From: Planctomycetota bacterium
GTDB taxonomy: Bacteria > Planctomycetota > UBA8742 > UBA2392
Direction of reading: 5' to 3'
Length of the DNA stretch: 64,000 nt
Assembly: GCA_020638675.1 (NCBI GenBank)
Contig: JACKID010000002.1
Location: forward strand, 372,001-436,000
The position numbers and the translations under genes were made by a program. Within the stretch, counting starts at the first letter, position 1, and each line of letters starts with the position of its first letter. The notes below the pieces were generated by a model. That model was not told the origin of the DNA. It made no database searches and was given only the letters and a program-made list of their open reading frames with translations. This document shows, piece after piece, positions 39,179 through 47,439 of this stretch.

Positions 39179-42106
39179 CTACGAGCCCATTTCACGCACG
39201 CGGCGGATGGCCTTGGTGACCCGGTCGTTCTTGTTGCCGCTTTCAAGCTGGTGCTTCGCGGATGCATCCAGCAGCTCGCGTGCGATGACACGCGACTGGT
39301 CCTTGCGACCCAGCCCGGCTTCTGCGACGGCCAGCGTTTCCATTGCCACCACCCAGCCCGGCGAGTGACGCATCTGCAGACTCTCGAAGTCCTGGCGCGC
39401 GATCTCGGCAAGTCGGCGCGAGTCCTCGAATCGACCCATGCTGCCCAGCAGCGAGGCGGCGTTCAGCGCGTGGGTGGTCGCCGCGACGATCGAGCCCGCG
39501 CGGCGCAGCACCGACTCGGCTTCCTGAAAACACTCCAGCGCCGCCGCCTCTTCTCCCTGCCGCTGCAAGGCGAGCCCGCGGTTGCCGAGGTTGAAGCCGA
39601 TCCCCTCCGGGTTGCCGACTTCGCGCTCCAGCTCCTGGGCGCGCTGGAAGTGCTCGATGGCTTCTTTCAGCTGCCCCTGCTCCAGGTGCACGATGCCGAT
39701 GTTGCCGGCTGCGAGCGCAGCCATCGACTTGTTCTTCAGTTCGCGCTGCGCCTCTTCGGCGCGGCGATAGCTCTCCAGCGCCGCATCCTGCCGCCCGGTG
39801 TCACGGTAGAGGTTGCCGAGGTTCAGCGTATTGATCGCCACGCCGGCCGCGTTGCCCCGCGCCTGCTCCAGTTTCAGTGCTTCCTTGAAATCGCGCTCTG
39901 CGCCGTCCTTGAGACCAAGCCTGCGCAGCACCGGTCCGCGGCACGTCATGACAAACGCCCGCTGCGCGTCGGTGGCTGCCAGCGACTCGGCATCGTTCAG
40001 CAGCGCCAGCGAGTCGTCGTGCTGCCCCCGGATCAGCTTCACGGTCGCAGCGCGGCACATCGCCTGCAGGCGCGCCGCGTCGTCGGGCGCGAGCCGCATG
40101 GCGTCCTGCGCCGCGTGCTCGGAGGCGTCGATCTGTCCCAGATCCTGCAGCGCGCGAGACAGCGCCGTCTTGATGGCGGACTGCTGCGCGGGCTCGGCGT
40201 GCGCGAACGCCTTTTCAAGAATCTCCACCCGCGGCGCGAACGGACCGCGAGCCCGAAGCAGGTCGTTCAAGGCGAGCGACACATGCGTCGCCTGCGGAAG
40301 ATACGCAAACGCCGCGGACAGGTTCTCCGCCTCATCGGCAAGCCACGCCAGCGCGTCCGGCGCACCTGCCCCCTCCAGAGCCTGCCGGTGCCTCTCGGCT
40401 TCCCGCGCGAAGTAGTCGGCGTGCCCGGAGTGCGCATCCGCGGGGATTGGCCCCTTCCGCAGCAGGAATTCGCGCACGGACTCAAGCATGCCGAAGCGAA
40501 CCTGATCGCCCTGCTCGTACGAGCTCAGGAAGCTCTTGTCGCGCAGTGACTGGACGATGTCCATCGCCAGCGATTCGCCCGCGTTCACGATCTCCTCGGC
40601 CGCTTCCAGGCGGAACCCGCCATGGAACACCGCGCACTGCTGAAGCACTTCACGCTCGCCGGGCTCAAGCAACTCGTAGCTCCACTCGATGGCGCCTTCG
40701 AGCGTGCGTTGCCGTTCGGTCAGGTCACGGCGCGAGGACTTCAACAGCTCGAAGCGCTTGCCGAGGTTCTGCAGTATCTTGGCCGGCTTCATCACCCGCA
40801 CGCGTGCGGCGGCAAGCTCAATCGCCAGCGGCAGACCCTCCAGCGCGGCGCAGATACCGGCGATATCGTCGGCCGTGTCGCGCGTCAGCGCGAATGACGG
40901 CTGCACGTCCAACGCGCGCTCGACGAACAACTGGATCGAGTCGTAGCCCGACATGCGCGCCAGGATTTTCTCGGTCGAGTGACGCGTGCCGTCGAGCCGG
41001 GGCGGCGCGCTCAATGGCGGCAGCTCGAACTCTCGCTCGCCCGCCACGCCCAGGACAAAGCGGCTGGTTGCAAGGCACGTCAGGTGCGGCGACTCGCGCA
41101 GCCAGCGGCCCACGGTTTCCGCCGCCGCGCCGACCACCTGCTCAAAGTTGTCGAGGATCAGCAGCAACGGCTTGCGCATCTGCAGCAATCGGCTGACCAC
41201 GACGATCGGGTCCTCGCGAGTAGTCAGCGGCACCCCCAGCGCCCGCGCCACAGCCTGCGCCACCGCCGTCGCGTCGCGAGCCTCCGTGAGTTCCGCAAAC
41301 CAGACGCCGCCCGCGAAATCGCCGAGCAGCTCTTCGCCTACCCGCAGCGCCAGGCGCGTCTTGCCGGTGCCGCCGGGAGCGAGCAGGGTCACCAGCCGCG
41401 TCGCCTGCGAACGCAAGAGCGTCGAGACGCCCTTGATCTGCTCGCTGCGGCCGATGAACGAAGTCAGCTGTGCGGGCAGGTTGGTCTGGGCTTGCGAAAT
41501 CGTGGCAATCGGGGCAAAGCTGCGGGCTGCCAGAGTACGTGGCAGAACCTGCCTCAGATGCTCGGGCTGTTCGAGACCCTTGAGCCGGTGCTCGCCGAGG
41601 TCCGTCACCGCGCAGTCCCCAGGACTTCCCGCAAGCCGGAACGTCGCCTCGGAGACGAGCACCTGGCCGCCGTGGGCCGCGGATGCCACGCGGGCGGCGC
41701 GGTTCACGACCGGGCCGAAGTAGTCCACGCCGCCATCCGGCAACTGTTGCACGATCGGCTCGCCGGTGTGCATGCCGATGCGCACTCGCAGGCCCTTGAA
41801 AGCGCCGTCCGCTGACGCCTGTGCAGAGGGATGCGCCGTTACGTCCGCCGGCCATTCGGCCTCGTGCAGTGCCTGCTGCAGTCCGGTCGCGAATTCAACG
41901 GCGGCGGCGGCGTCACCGAATGCAGCCATGAACGCGTCGCCCTCGGTCTTGACCTCGTGGCCATCATGCGCGGCCAGCAGTTCGCGGACGATCCGGTTGT
42001 GCAACTCCAGCGACGTACGGAAGGCATGGCCCAACTTCTCCCACAGCTCGGTCGAGCCCTGGATGTCGGTAAACACAATCGTGACTGTGCCGGACGGCGC
42101 GGACAT
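39179..42106 (-). CDS. Class III adenylate/guanylate cyclase fused to NB-ARC-like ATPase and TPR repeats
   Basis: A 975-aa cytoplasmic regulator. The cyclase homology domain spans about 5-190, with IVFTDIQGSTELW, the metal-binding Asp, VKTEGDAFMAAF, and GPVVNRAARVASAA. The ATPase follows (about 200-510): FIGRSEQI, Walker A APGGTGKTRLAL, Walker B LLLILDN and sensor-like CLATSRFVL. A winged-helix-like and helical region leads to about seven TPRs (650-950, for example LNLGNLYRDTGRQDAALESYRRAEE). This is the AfsR/MalT-like STAND ATPase layout with a cyclase as sensor or effector head. TATGCT lies 6 bp before the ATG with no Shine-Dalgarno sequence, so it is probably leaderless. It is divergent from mutS. 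Confidence 0.9.
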   Translation of the reverse strand: MSAPSGTVTIVFTDIQGSTELWEKLGHAFRTSLELHNRIVRELLAAHDGHEVKTEGDAFMAAFGDAAAAVEFATGLQQALHEAEWPADVTAHPSAQASADGAFKGLRVRIGMHTGEPIVQQLPDGGVDYFGPVVNRAARVASAAHGGQVLVSEATFRLAGSPGDCAVTDLGEHRLKGLEQPEHLRQVLPRTLAARSFAPIATISQAQTNLPAQLTSFIGRSEQIKGVSTLLRSQATRLVTLLAPGGTGKTRLALRVGEELLGDFAGGVWFAELTEARDATAVAQAVARALGVPLTTREDPIVVVSRLLQMRKPLLLILDNFEQVVGAAAETVGRWLRESPHLTCLATSRFVLGVAGEREFELPPLSAPPRLDGTRHSTEKILARMSGYDSIQLFVERALDVQPSFALTRDTADDIAGICAALEGLPLAIELAAARVRVMKPAKILQNLGKRFELLKSSRRDLTERQRTLEGAIEWSYELLEPGEREVLQQCAVFHGGFRLEAAEEIVNAGESLAMDIVQSLRDKSFLSSYEQGDQVRFGMLESVREFLLRKGPIPADAHSGHADYFAREAERHRQALEGAGAPDALAWLADEAENLSAAFAYLPQATHVSLALNDLLRARGPFAPRVEILEKAFAHAEPAQQSAIKTALSRALQDLGQIDASEHAAQDAMRLAPDDAARLQAMCRAATVKLIRGQHDDSLALLNDAESLAATDAQRAFVMTCRGPVLRRLGLKDGAERDFKEALKLEQARGNAAGVAINTLNLGNLYRDTGRQDAALESYRRAEEAQRELKNKSMAALAAGNIGIVHLEQGQLKEAIEHFQRAQELEREVGNPEGIGFNLGNRGLALQRQGEEAAALECFQEAESVLRRAGSIVAATTHALNAASLLGSMGRFEDSRRLAEIARQDFESLQMRHSPGWVVAMETLAVAEAGLGRKDQSRVIARELLDASAKHQLESGNKNDRVTKAIRRVREMGS

Positions 42107-42112
42107 TCGCGC

Positions 42113-42118
42113 AGCATA
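42113..42118 (-). promoter_or_regulatory. Leaderless -10 box (TATGCT) of the cyclase-ATPase gene
   Basis: TATGCT is 6 bp before the ATG at 42106, without a ribosome-binding site. Together with the mutS -10 it occupies the 65-bp divergent gap, so the two promoters are back to back. Confidence 0.45.
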
Positions 42119-42158
42119 ACTTGCGCATCCACAATCTGTGCATGGACTGCCCCGCTGC

Positions 42159-42164
42159 TATCGT
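42159..42164 (+). promoter_or_regulatory. Leaderless -10 box (TATCGT) of mutS
   Basis: TATCGT is separated from the mutS ATG at 42172 by seven bases (GCCCGCC). No Shine-Dalgarno sequence. Geometry matches the sensor kinase promoter. Confidence 0.45.
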
Positions 42165-42171
42165 GCCCGCC

Positions 42172-44835
42172 ATGGCAGGCAAAGGCGAAGACTCGCCCGC
42201 AATGAAGCAGTACCGCGAGCTGAAAGAAGCCCACGCGGGCGCGCTGCTGCTGTACCAGATGGGTGACTTCTTCGAGACCTTCTTCGAGGACGCCCGCCAG
42301 CTCGCCGATACGCTCGGCATCACGCTCACCACACGCGGCGACGACAGCCAGGGCAACCCGATCGACATGGCGGGCTTTCCGCTGCGCGCACTGGACCAGC
42401 ACCTGCCGCGCCTGCTTGAGGCCGGGCTGCGCGTAGTGATCTGCGAGCAGGTGGAAGACCCGGCCGAAGCCAAAGGCCTGGTGAAGCGTGACGTCACGCG
42501 CGTGATCACACCCGGCACGGTGCTCGAAGAATCGCTGCTGGATGCCCGCAAGCCGAGCATCATCGCCGCGTGGCTGCCGCCTGCCCTGAGCAAGTCAAAG
42601 GGGCCAAAGAAGGCAGACATGAGCGGCGGGCTCGCCTGGGCCGAGCTCAGCACCGGGCGTTTCCTGTGCGCGCTGCTGGCCGAAGATCAGCTGGAGGCCG
42701 CAATTGCGCGGCTGGACCCGGCCGAGCTGCTGCTGCCCGAGAAGCTGTGGGCCAGTGACCGCGAACACGTGAACCGTCTGCGCGCCTCACTGCGTGCCAG
42801 CCTCACCGCGGCGGCCGACTTCAGCTTCGACAGCAAGCGCGCGGCCGAGGAGCTTCACCGGCACTTCGGCGTGAAGACGCTGCAGGGTTTCGGCTTTGAG
42901 GATGCCGGGGGCGCGGACGTCGCCGCGGCCGGCGCGCTGCTGATGTACCTGCACGAGAACCAGCGCGGCAAGCTGGCGCATGTTCGTTCGCTGGAGCGCT
43001 TCAATCCGCGCGACGTGATGGCGCTCGATCGTGCGACGCTCGACGCACTGGAAGTCACGCGCACCCTGCGCGAGTCCAAACGCAGCGGCAGCCTGCTCGA
43101 TTGCATCGACCGAACCCTGACCGCAATGGGCGCGCGCGAGTTGCGCGAGTGGGTAACCGGGCCGTTGACCGACCCGCGCAAGATCAACGCGCGCCACGCC
43201 TCGGTCGATGAGCTGGTGCACACGCCGCGCCGCCTGAGCCTGATTCGCGAAGCCATGCAGGGCCTGCCGGACATCGAGCGCCTGGCCGGCCGCCTTGGCA
43301 CAGGCCGGGTCACGCCGCGCGACCTTGGTGGCCTGCGGTTGGCGCTGCAGCGGCTGCCCATGCTGCGCAGCGCGCTGAGCGGCACGGAAAGCTCGCTGCT
43401 GAGCTACGCGGGCGATCAGCTCGATGCGCTTGGCGACTTGCGAACGATGCTGGAGGACCGCCTCGCCGATGACCCGCCGGTCACGATCAAGGACGGCGGC
43501 GTGATACGCGCCGGCGTGAACAGCGAGCTGGACGAGCTGCGCGCGCTCGGGCGCGACGGCAAGTCGTGGATGGCGAAGTTCCAGGAAGAAGAAGCCCGGC
43601 GCTCGGGCATCTCGTCGCTCAAGGTGGGCTTCAACAACGTCTTCGGCTACTACATTGAGGTAACGCACGCGCAGGCGGCCAAGGTGCCGGAGCACTACAT
43701 CCGCAAGCAGACGCTGAAGGCGGCCGAGCGCTATATCACACCGGAGCTGAAAGATCACGAGTCGCGCATTCTGAACGCCGAAAAGCGCATCCTCGCGCTC
43801 GAGACGGAGCTGTTCAGCAACCTGCGAGAGGAATTGACCGGTCACACCAGCCGCCTGATCGCCAGCGCCCGGCTGGTGGCACTGGTGGACGCGCTGGCGG
43901 GGCTGGCACATGTGGCGCAGGAGCGCGGTTGGTGCCGCCCGGTGCTGGATGACTCGACCACCCTGCGACTGGTGCAGGCGCGCCACCCGGTGCTGGAGCA
44001 GACGCTGGAGCCGGGCAAGTGCGTCCCCAACGACGCCATGCTCGAAGGCAGCGTGACGATGGCCGTCGTCACCGGCCCCAACATGGCGGGCAAGAGCACC
44101 TACGTGCGCACGGTGGCGCTGTGTGTGCTGCTGGCACAGGCGGGCAGCTTCGTGCCGGCCAAGCAGGCCGTGATCGGCGCCGTGGACCGCATCTTCACGC
44201 GCCTCGGCAGCGCCGACGACATCGGCAAAGGCCAGAGCACATTCATGGTCGAGATGGCGGAGACAGCGAACATCCTCAACCACGCGACGCCGCGTTCGCT
44301 GATCGTGCTGGATGAAGTAGGGCGCGGCACGAGCACATTCGACGGCGTCAGCATCGCCTGGGCCGTCAGCGAATTCCTGTTGCGGACGGTGAAGGCGCGC
44401 ACTTTCTTCGCGACGCACTACCACGAACTCACCCAGCTCGCGCTGCAGTTTGACTCAGTCTCAAACCTGAACGTCGTCGTGCGGGAATGGAACGACGAGC
44501 TGATCTTCCTGCACCAGATCGCCGAGGGCGGCGCCGACCGCAGCTACGGCATCCACGTGGCGAAGCTGGCCGGGATTCCGCCCGGTGTGGTCACGCGCGC
44601 GTCCGCCATCCTGGGCAAGCTTGAAGCGGACAGCCCGGTGCTCTCCGGCAAGGCGCTGAAGGGCGAGCCGGCCGGGGGACCGAAGCTGAAACGCCCCAAG
44701 CAGGTGCAGCTCAGCCTCTTCAGCATCTCCGAAAACGCCGCGTTGAAAGAACTGAACGCGCTTGATACCTCAAGCATCACGCCCGAGCAGGCGCTGGCAG
44801 AGTTGCTTCGCCTGAAGGGCCTGGCACGGGAGTAG
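42172..44835 (+). CDS. mutS: DNA mismatch repair protein MutS
   Basis: An 887-aa mismatch sensor ATPase. Residue order: the mismatch-recognition domain with the Phe-x-Glu element in MGDFFETFFEDA, then connector, lever and clamp, and the ATPase domain near 625-820 with Walker A GPNMAGKSTYV, the STFMVEMAET loop, Walker B LIVLDEVGRGTST and ATHYHELTQL. The length is typical of MutS1. The start at 42172 is chosen because the conserved sequence (SPAMKQYRELK) begins a few residues later. It is followed after 2 bp by a VOC protein gene. No mutL is present in the window. Confidence 0.96.
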   Translation: MAGKGEDSPAMKQYRELKEAHAGALLLYQMGDFFETFFEDARQLADTLGITLTTRGDDSQGNPIDMAGFPLRALDQHLPRLLEAGLRVVICEQVEDPAEAKGLVKRDVTRVITPGTVLEESLLDARKPSIIAAWLPPALSKSKGPKKADMSGGLAWAELSTGRFLCALLAEDQLEAAIARLDPAELLLPEKLWASDREHVNRLRASLRASLTAAADFSFDSKRAAEELHRHFGVKTLQGFGFEDAGGADVAAAGALLMYLHENQRGKLAHVRSLERFNPRDVMALDRATLDALEVTRTLRESKRSGSLLDCIDRTLTAMGARELREWVTGPLTDPRKINARHASVDELVHTPRRLSLIREAMQGLPDIERLAGRLGTGRVTPRDLGGLRLALQRLPMLRSALSGTESSLLSYAGDQLDALGDLRTMLEDRLADDPPVTIKDGGVIRAGVNSELDELRALGRDGKSWMAKFQEEEARRSGISSLKVGFNNVFGYYIEVTHAQAAKVPEHYIRKQTLKAAERYITPELKDHESRILNAEKRILALETELFSNLREELTGHTSRLIASARLVALVDALAGLAHVAQERGWCRPVLDDSTTLRLVQARHPVLEQTLEPGKCVPNDAMLEGSVTMAVVTGPNMAGKSTYVRTVALCVLLAQAGSFVPAKQAVIGAVDRIFTRLGSADDIGKGQSTFMVEMAETANILNHATPRSLIVLDEVGRGTSTFDGVSIAWAVSEFLLRTVKARTFFATHYHELTQLALQFDSVSNLNVVVREWNDELIFLHQIAEGGADRSYGIHVAKLAGIPPGVVTRASAILGKLEADSPVLSGKALKGEPAGGPKLKRPKQVQLSLFSISENAALKELNALDTSSITPEQALAELLRLKGLARE

Positions 44836-44837
44836 TC

Positions 44838-45209
44838 ATGCCGGATCCGGCCGTTGTCAGCCAGTTGATCCCGACATTTCACGTCCGCGACGTGCAGCGC
44901 GCGGCCGAGTGGTACCGGGACGTGATGGGCTGGGAGATCGCATTCGTCGCCGCCCCGGACTATGCGGGCGTGCGCACGGGTGAGCTCATGTTGCACCTCG
45001 CGCAATGGCAGAAGCAGGGCGAGTTGCACGAGTGCCAGATGTTCGTGCTGCTTGATTCAGGCGTGGATGAGTACCACCAGCGCCTGCTTGAGCGTGGAGC
45101 CAGTTTTCATCAGGCTCCAAAGGACCACGATTACGGAATGCGTGAGTGCAACCTGCGCGACCTGGATGGCAACTACCTCCACATCGGGCAGAGAATCAGC
45201 GGGAAGTAA
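44838..45209 (+). CDS. VOC/glyoxalase-superfamily protein
   Basis: A 123-aa vicinal oxygen chelate protein: two beta-alpha-beta-beta-beta units (TFHVRDVQRAAEWYRDVMGWEIAFV and YGMRECNLRDLDGNYLHIGQRI). One metal position is His in LIPTFHVRD and Glu or His elsewhere is plausible; the substrate is not predictable. The start is supported by GGAG 5 bp upstream. It lies 2 bp after mutS, so it is translationally coupled to it, though a functional link is not known. Confidence 0.88.
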   Translation: MPDPAVVSQLIPTFHVRDVQRAAEWYRDVMGWEIAFVAAPDYAGVRTGELMLHLAQWQKQGELHECQMFVLLDSGVDEYHQRLLERGASFHQAPKDHDYGMRECNLRDLDGNYLHIGQRISGK

Positions 45210-45363
45210 ATTTCCATATCGCCCACCGTTGCATTCTTAGAGTGGTGCGTGCTGTGCAACCTGTGGTGGATTTTACCGACTTGCCCCTGCCGACACTCTA
45301 GGGAATGTGCATTCGCCCCGATTTGGCGATATTCATAAGTCACTATATCCACAATGTTTACGC

Positions 45364-45377
45364 GTTCTGTGTAGAAC
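45364..45377. promoter_or_regulatory. Palindrome in the control region of the HTH-pseudoreceiver gene
   Basis: GTTCT (45364-45368) and AGAAC (45373-45377) form a 14-bp dyad around GTGT. It lies in a relatively AT-rich 225-bp non-coding stretch (45210-45434) upstream of a HTH regulator gene, near a TATATC word, and could be an operator. No other gene is visible in this stretch. Confidence 0.35.
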
Positions 45378-45434
45378 AATTCCTGCGACCGAATCGTTAG
45401 TTCGTCCCCCGTTTTGCTTCGACTTGGGGGGCAA

Positions 45435-46250
45435 ATGACAATACAATCGCTACTTACATACACAGTACACAACCGGGAATCATTCACGTCGGAGCCGCAG
45501 CCAGTGACCAAGTATTACACGACGAGCGAAGTAGCCAAGATCTGCAATGTGCACCGAAACACCATCATCGGGGCCATTCGCAAGGGCTTGCTCAAGATCC
45601 ACCGGACGCCCGGTGGACACGCGCGCGTGGCACAGGAAGACCTCGATGATTTCTGTCATCGTCGCAGCCTGCCCACGACCTCTCTGATCTCGCGCAACAA
45701 CCGCGCGCTGATCCTTGACCCCGACCCGAAGTTCGCAGCCACCCTGGCCAAGGCCCTGCGTGACTACGAATACCAGGTGGAAGCCGCCCGCGATTCCTTC
45801 CAGGCCGGCTACCTGCTCGGCAAATTCCAGCCGAATGTCGTGCTGGTCGAGCTCGAAATCGGCCAGGACATGACCGGCGCCGGCGTTTGCCGCTCGGTTC
45901 GCAGCCTGCCCAAGTTGCGTGACACGGCCGTGATCGGCATCAGCACCGACAAGACCCAGGAAAAAATCGATGCGCTGCTCGACGCGGGCGCGGATGATTT
46001 CGTCGCCAAGCCGTTCGAGGTAGAGAGCCTGGTCGAGCGTATCGTCAACCTGATCGGCCCGGTCATCGTCGGCACCAGCGGGCGGGCGACCACCGGCAAG
46101 ATCTCCGGCAAGCTGACAAAACGGGTCGACCCCAAGGATGAAGAGGACGACGACCGGATGACCCGCAAGGCTCAGCCCAAGAACCCGCACCGCACGACGC
46201 ACGGCGGCGTGCTGGCCGGGCCGGAAGAGGAAGAAGATTTCGGCACCTGA
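45435..46250 (+). CDS. MerR/excisionase-type HTH regulator fused to a pseudoreceiver domain
   Basis: A 271-aa regulator. The ATG at 45435 has GGGG upstream; a GTG at 45504 directly before the HTH is a possible later start. Residues about 28-75 are a BldC/excisionase-like HTH (TTSEVAKICNVHRNTIIGAIRKG, then KIHRTPGGHARV). Residues 88-205 are a receiver fold (ALILDPDPKFAATLAKAL, AVIGISTD, GADDFVAKPFE). The usual phospho-acceptor Asp is Glu (VVLVELEIG), so it may mimic the phosphorylated state or be non-phosphorylated. The basic then acidic C-terminal tail is disordered. No cognate kinase adjacent. Confidence 0.87.
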   Translation: MTIQSLLTYTVHNRESFTSEPQPVTKYYTTSEVAKICNVHRNTIIGAIRKGLLKIHRTPGGHARVAQEDLDDFCHRRSLPTTSLISRNNRALILDPDPKFAATLAKALRDYEYQVEAARDSFQAGYLLGKFQPNVVLVELEIGQDMTGAGVCRSVRSLPKLRDTAVIGISTDKTQEKIDALLDAGADDFVAKPFEVESLVERIVNLIGPVIVGTSGRATTGKISGKLTKRVDPKDEEDDDRMTRKAQPKNPHRTTHGGVLAGPEEEEDFGT

Positions 46251-46260
46251 TAGCGCTTAC

Positions 46261-46304
46261 TGCACTTCGCGGTGCAGGCCCGGGGGCGCGAGCAATCGCG
46301 CCCC
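46261..46304. terminator. Bidirectional terminator between the HTH regulator and dapB
   Basis: Two hairpins follow the regulator stop: TGCAC/GTGCA (46261-46265 with 46272-46276), and a 9-bp stem (46283-46291 with 46296-46304, loop GCAA). The second also directly precedes the end of the convergent dapB gene, so it probably ends both transcripts. Confidence 0.65.
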
Positions 46305-47092
46305 TACCCGTTAATCCCCAGTACTTCGGGCATTCCGTACAACCCGGGCTGCTTGCCCACGAGCCATTCCGCCGCGCGCAGGGCCCCGCCGGCGAATGTG
46401 TCGCGGCTGCTGGCCTTGTGGGTCAGCTCAATGCGCTCGCCCTCGGTTGCGAAGATGACGGTGTGGTCGCCGACGACGTCGCCGCCGCGCAGGGCGTGCA
46501 TGCCGATTTCCTTGCGCGTGCGCTCGCCGGTCTGGCCTTCGCGGCCGTGGCGAACCACGTCGCTGGGGTTCCGCCCGTTGCCGGCGCAGACGGCGCGCAG
46601 GATGCCGAGCGCGGTGCCGCTGGGCGCATCGATCTTGCGGCGGTGGTGCATCTCCACGATCTCGATGTCGTAGGTTTCGGGCAGCGCGGAGGCCGCCTGC
46701 TTTGCCAGCGCGAACAGCAGGTTCACGCCAACGCTCATGTTCGGCGCCCACACGATGGGAATCGTCTCGGCCGCCTCATCCATACCGGTGAAGTCTTCTG
46801 CGGTAAGTCCGGTCGTGCCGGAGACGAACGGAGTGCCATGCTTGAGGCAGTCGGCCAGGCGCGCGCGGAAGCCTTCCGGTAGGCTGAAGTCGATCAGCAC
46901 GTCCGCGCCGCCGTTGTATGAACCGCTGACTTCACTGCGGAAGCGGTGATCGCTGATCACGCTGCCGTAGGGCTCACCGATGAACTTGTGGTCGATCGGC
47001 GCGACGACGTCGTGGCCCGCGTGCGCCGCGAGGTCCGCAATACGCCGGCCCATGCGCCCGCCCGCGCCGTTGAGTGCAATCTTGAGTGCCAT
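46304..47092 (-). CDS. dapB: 4-hydroxy-tetrahydrodipicolinate reductase
   Basis: A 262-aa NAD(P)H enzyme of the lysine/diaminopimelate route. The Rossmann motif is LNGAGGRMGRRI (residues 6-17). The dipicolinate-binding segment EMHHRRKIDAPSGTAL carries the catalytic HH and the K, and FVSGTTGL and NMSVGVNLL line the active site. GGAG 5 bp before the ATG at 47092 supports the start. It converges on the HTH regulator gene and is separated from an upstream small frame by a long inverted repeat. No other dap gene is in the window. Confidence 0.94.
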   Translation of the reverse strand: MALKIALNGAGGRMGRRIADLAAHAGHDVVAPIDHKFIGEPYGSVISDHRFRSEVSGSYNGGADVLIDFSLPEGFRARLADCLKHGTPFVSGTTGLTAEDFTGMDEAAETIPIVWAPNMSVGVNLLFALAKQAASALPETYDIEIVEMHHRRKIDAPSGTALGILRAVCAGNGRNPSDVVRHGREGQTGERTRKEIGMHALRGGDVVGDHTVIFATEGERIELTHKASSRDTFAGGALRAAEWLVGKQPGLYGMPEVLGING

Positions 47093-47101
47093 GGAGACTC
47101 C

Positions 47102-47167
47102 AGTGGTCAGTGATCGGTGGCCAGTAAACAGCATTCGCCGACCACTGGCCACCGATCACTGACCACT
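47102..47167. repeat. Long perfect inverted repeat upstream of dapB
   Basis: 47102-47125 and 47144-47167 are exact 24-base reverse complements with an 18-base loop, built from CAGTGG/CCAGT-like words. It lies between the dapB start and the end of an upstream small frame. It could be a cruciform, a terminator for that small frame or an unusual mobile repeat relic. Confidence 0.8.
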
Positions 47168-47376
47168 CACTGGACCGGTTTGAATTCGCCCGAGTCTTCG
47201 GGCGCGGGATCCTTCGATCCCGGCTGGGGAGGCGGCTGGTGTTGCGTTCCGCCCAGATACCAGGGGTCGGCCGTGGCGTTGCCGCCATAGATCGACCAAC
47301 AGTAGTCGCCGCCCTTCTTCGAGCCGGTCAGTTTGCGAACCGTCCAACGGACGCCACTTTCGATCAATCAGAGCAC
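47167..47376 (-). CDS. Small protein of unknown function with an in-frame TGA as third codon (possible selenoprotein or nonstandard start)
   Basis: A frame from TTG at 47367 encodes 66 residues (IESGVRWTVRKL, then GGDYCWSIYGGNATADPWYLGG and a Pro-rich tail) with composition unlike a random frame. The best ribosome-binding site (GGAGG, 47387-47383) is 6 bp from a GTG at 47376, in the same frame. That GTG is followed by CTC and then TGA before the TTG. A 5-bp stem with loop GUU starts 14 nt after this TGA. Either TGA is read through (for example as Sec), the TTG is used despite its distant GGAGG, or the gene is broken. I cannot choose. Confidence 0.35.
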
Positions 47377-47439
47377 GTGAGACCTCCGGTAACCGTCAGT
47401 ATAACATCCATGAGTCCGAACCCCCTTCCCGGAGAAAGC

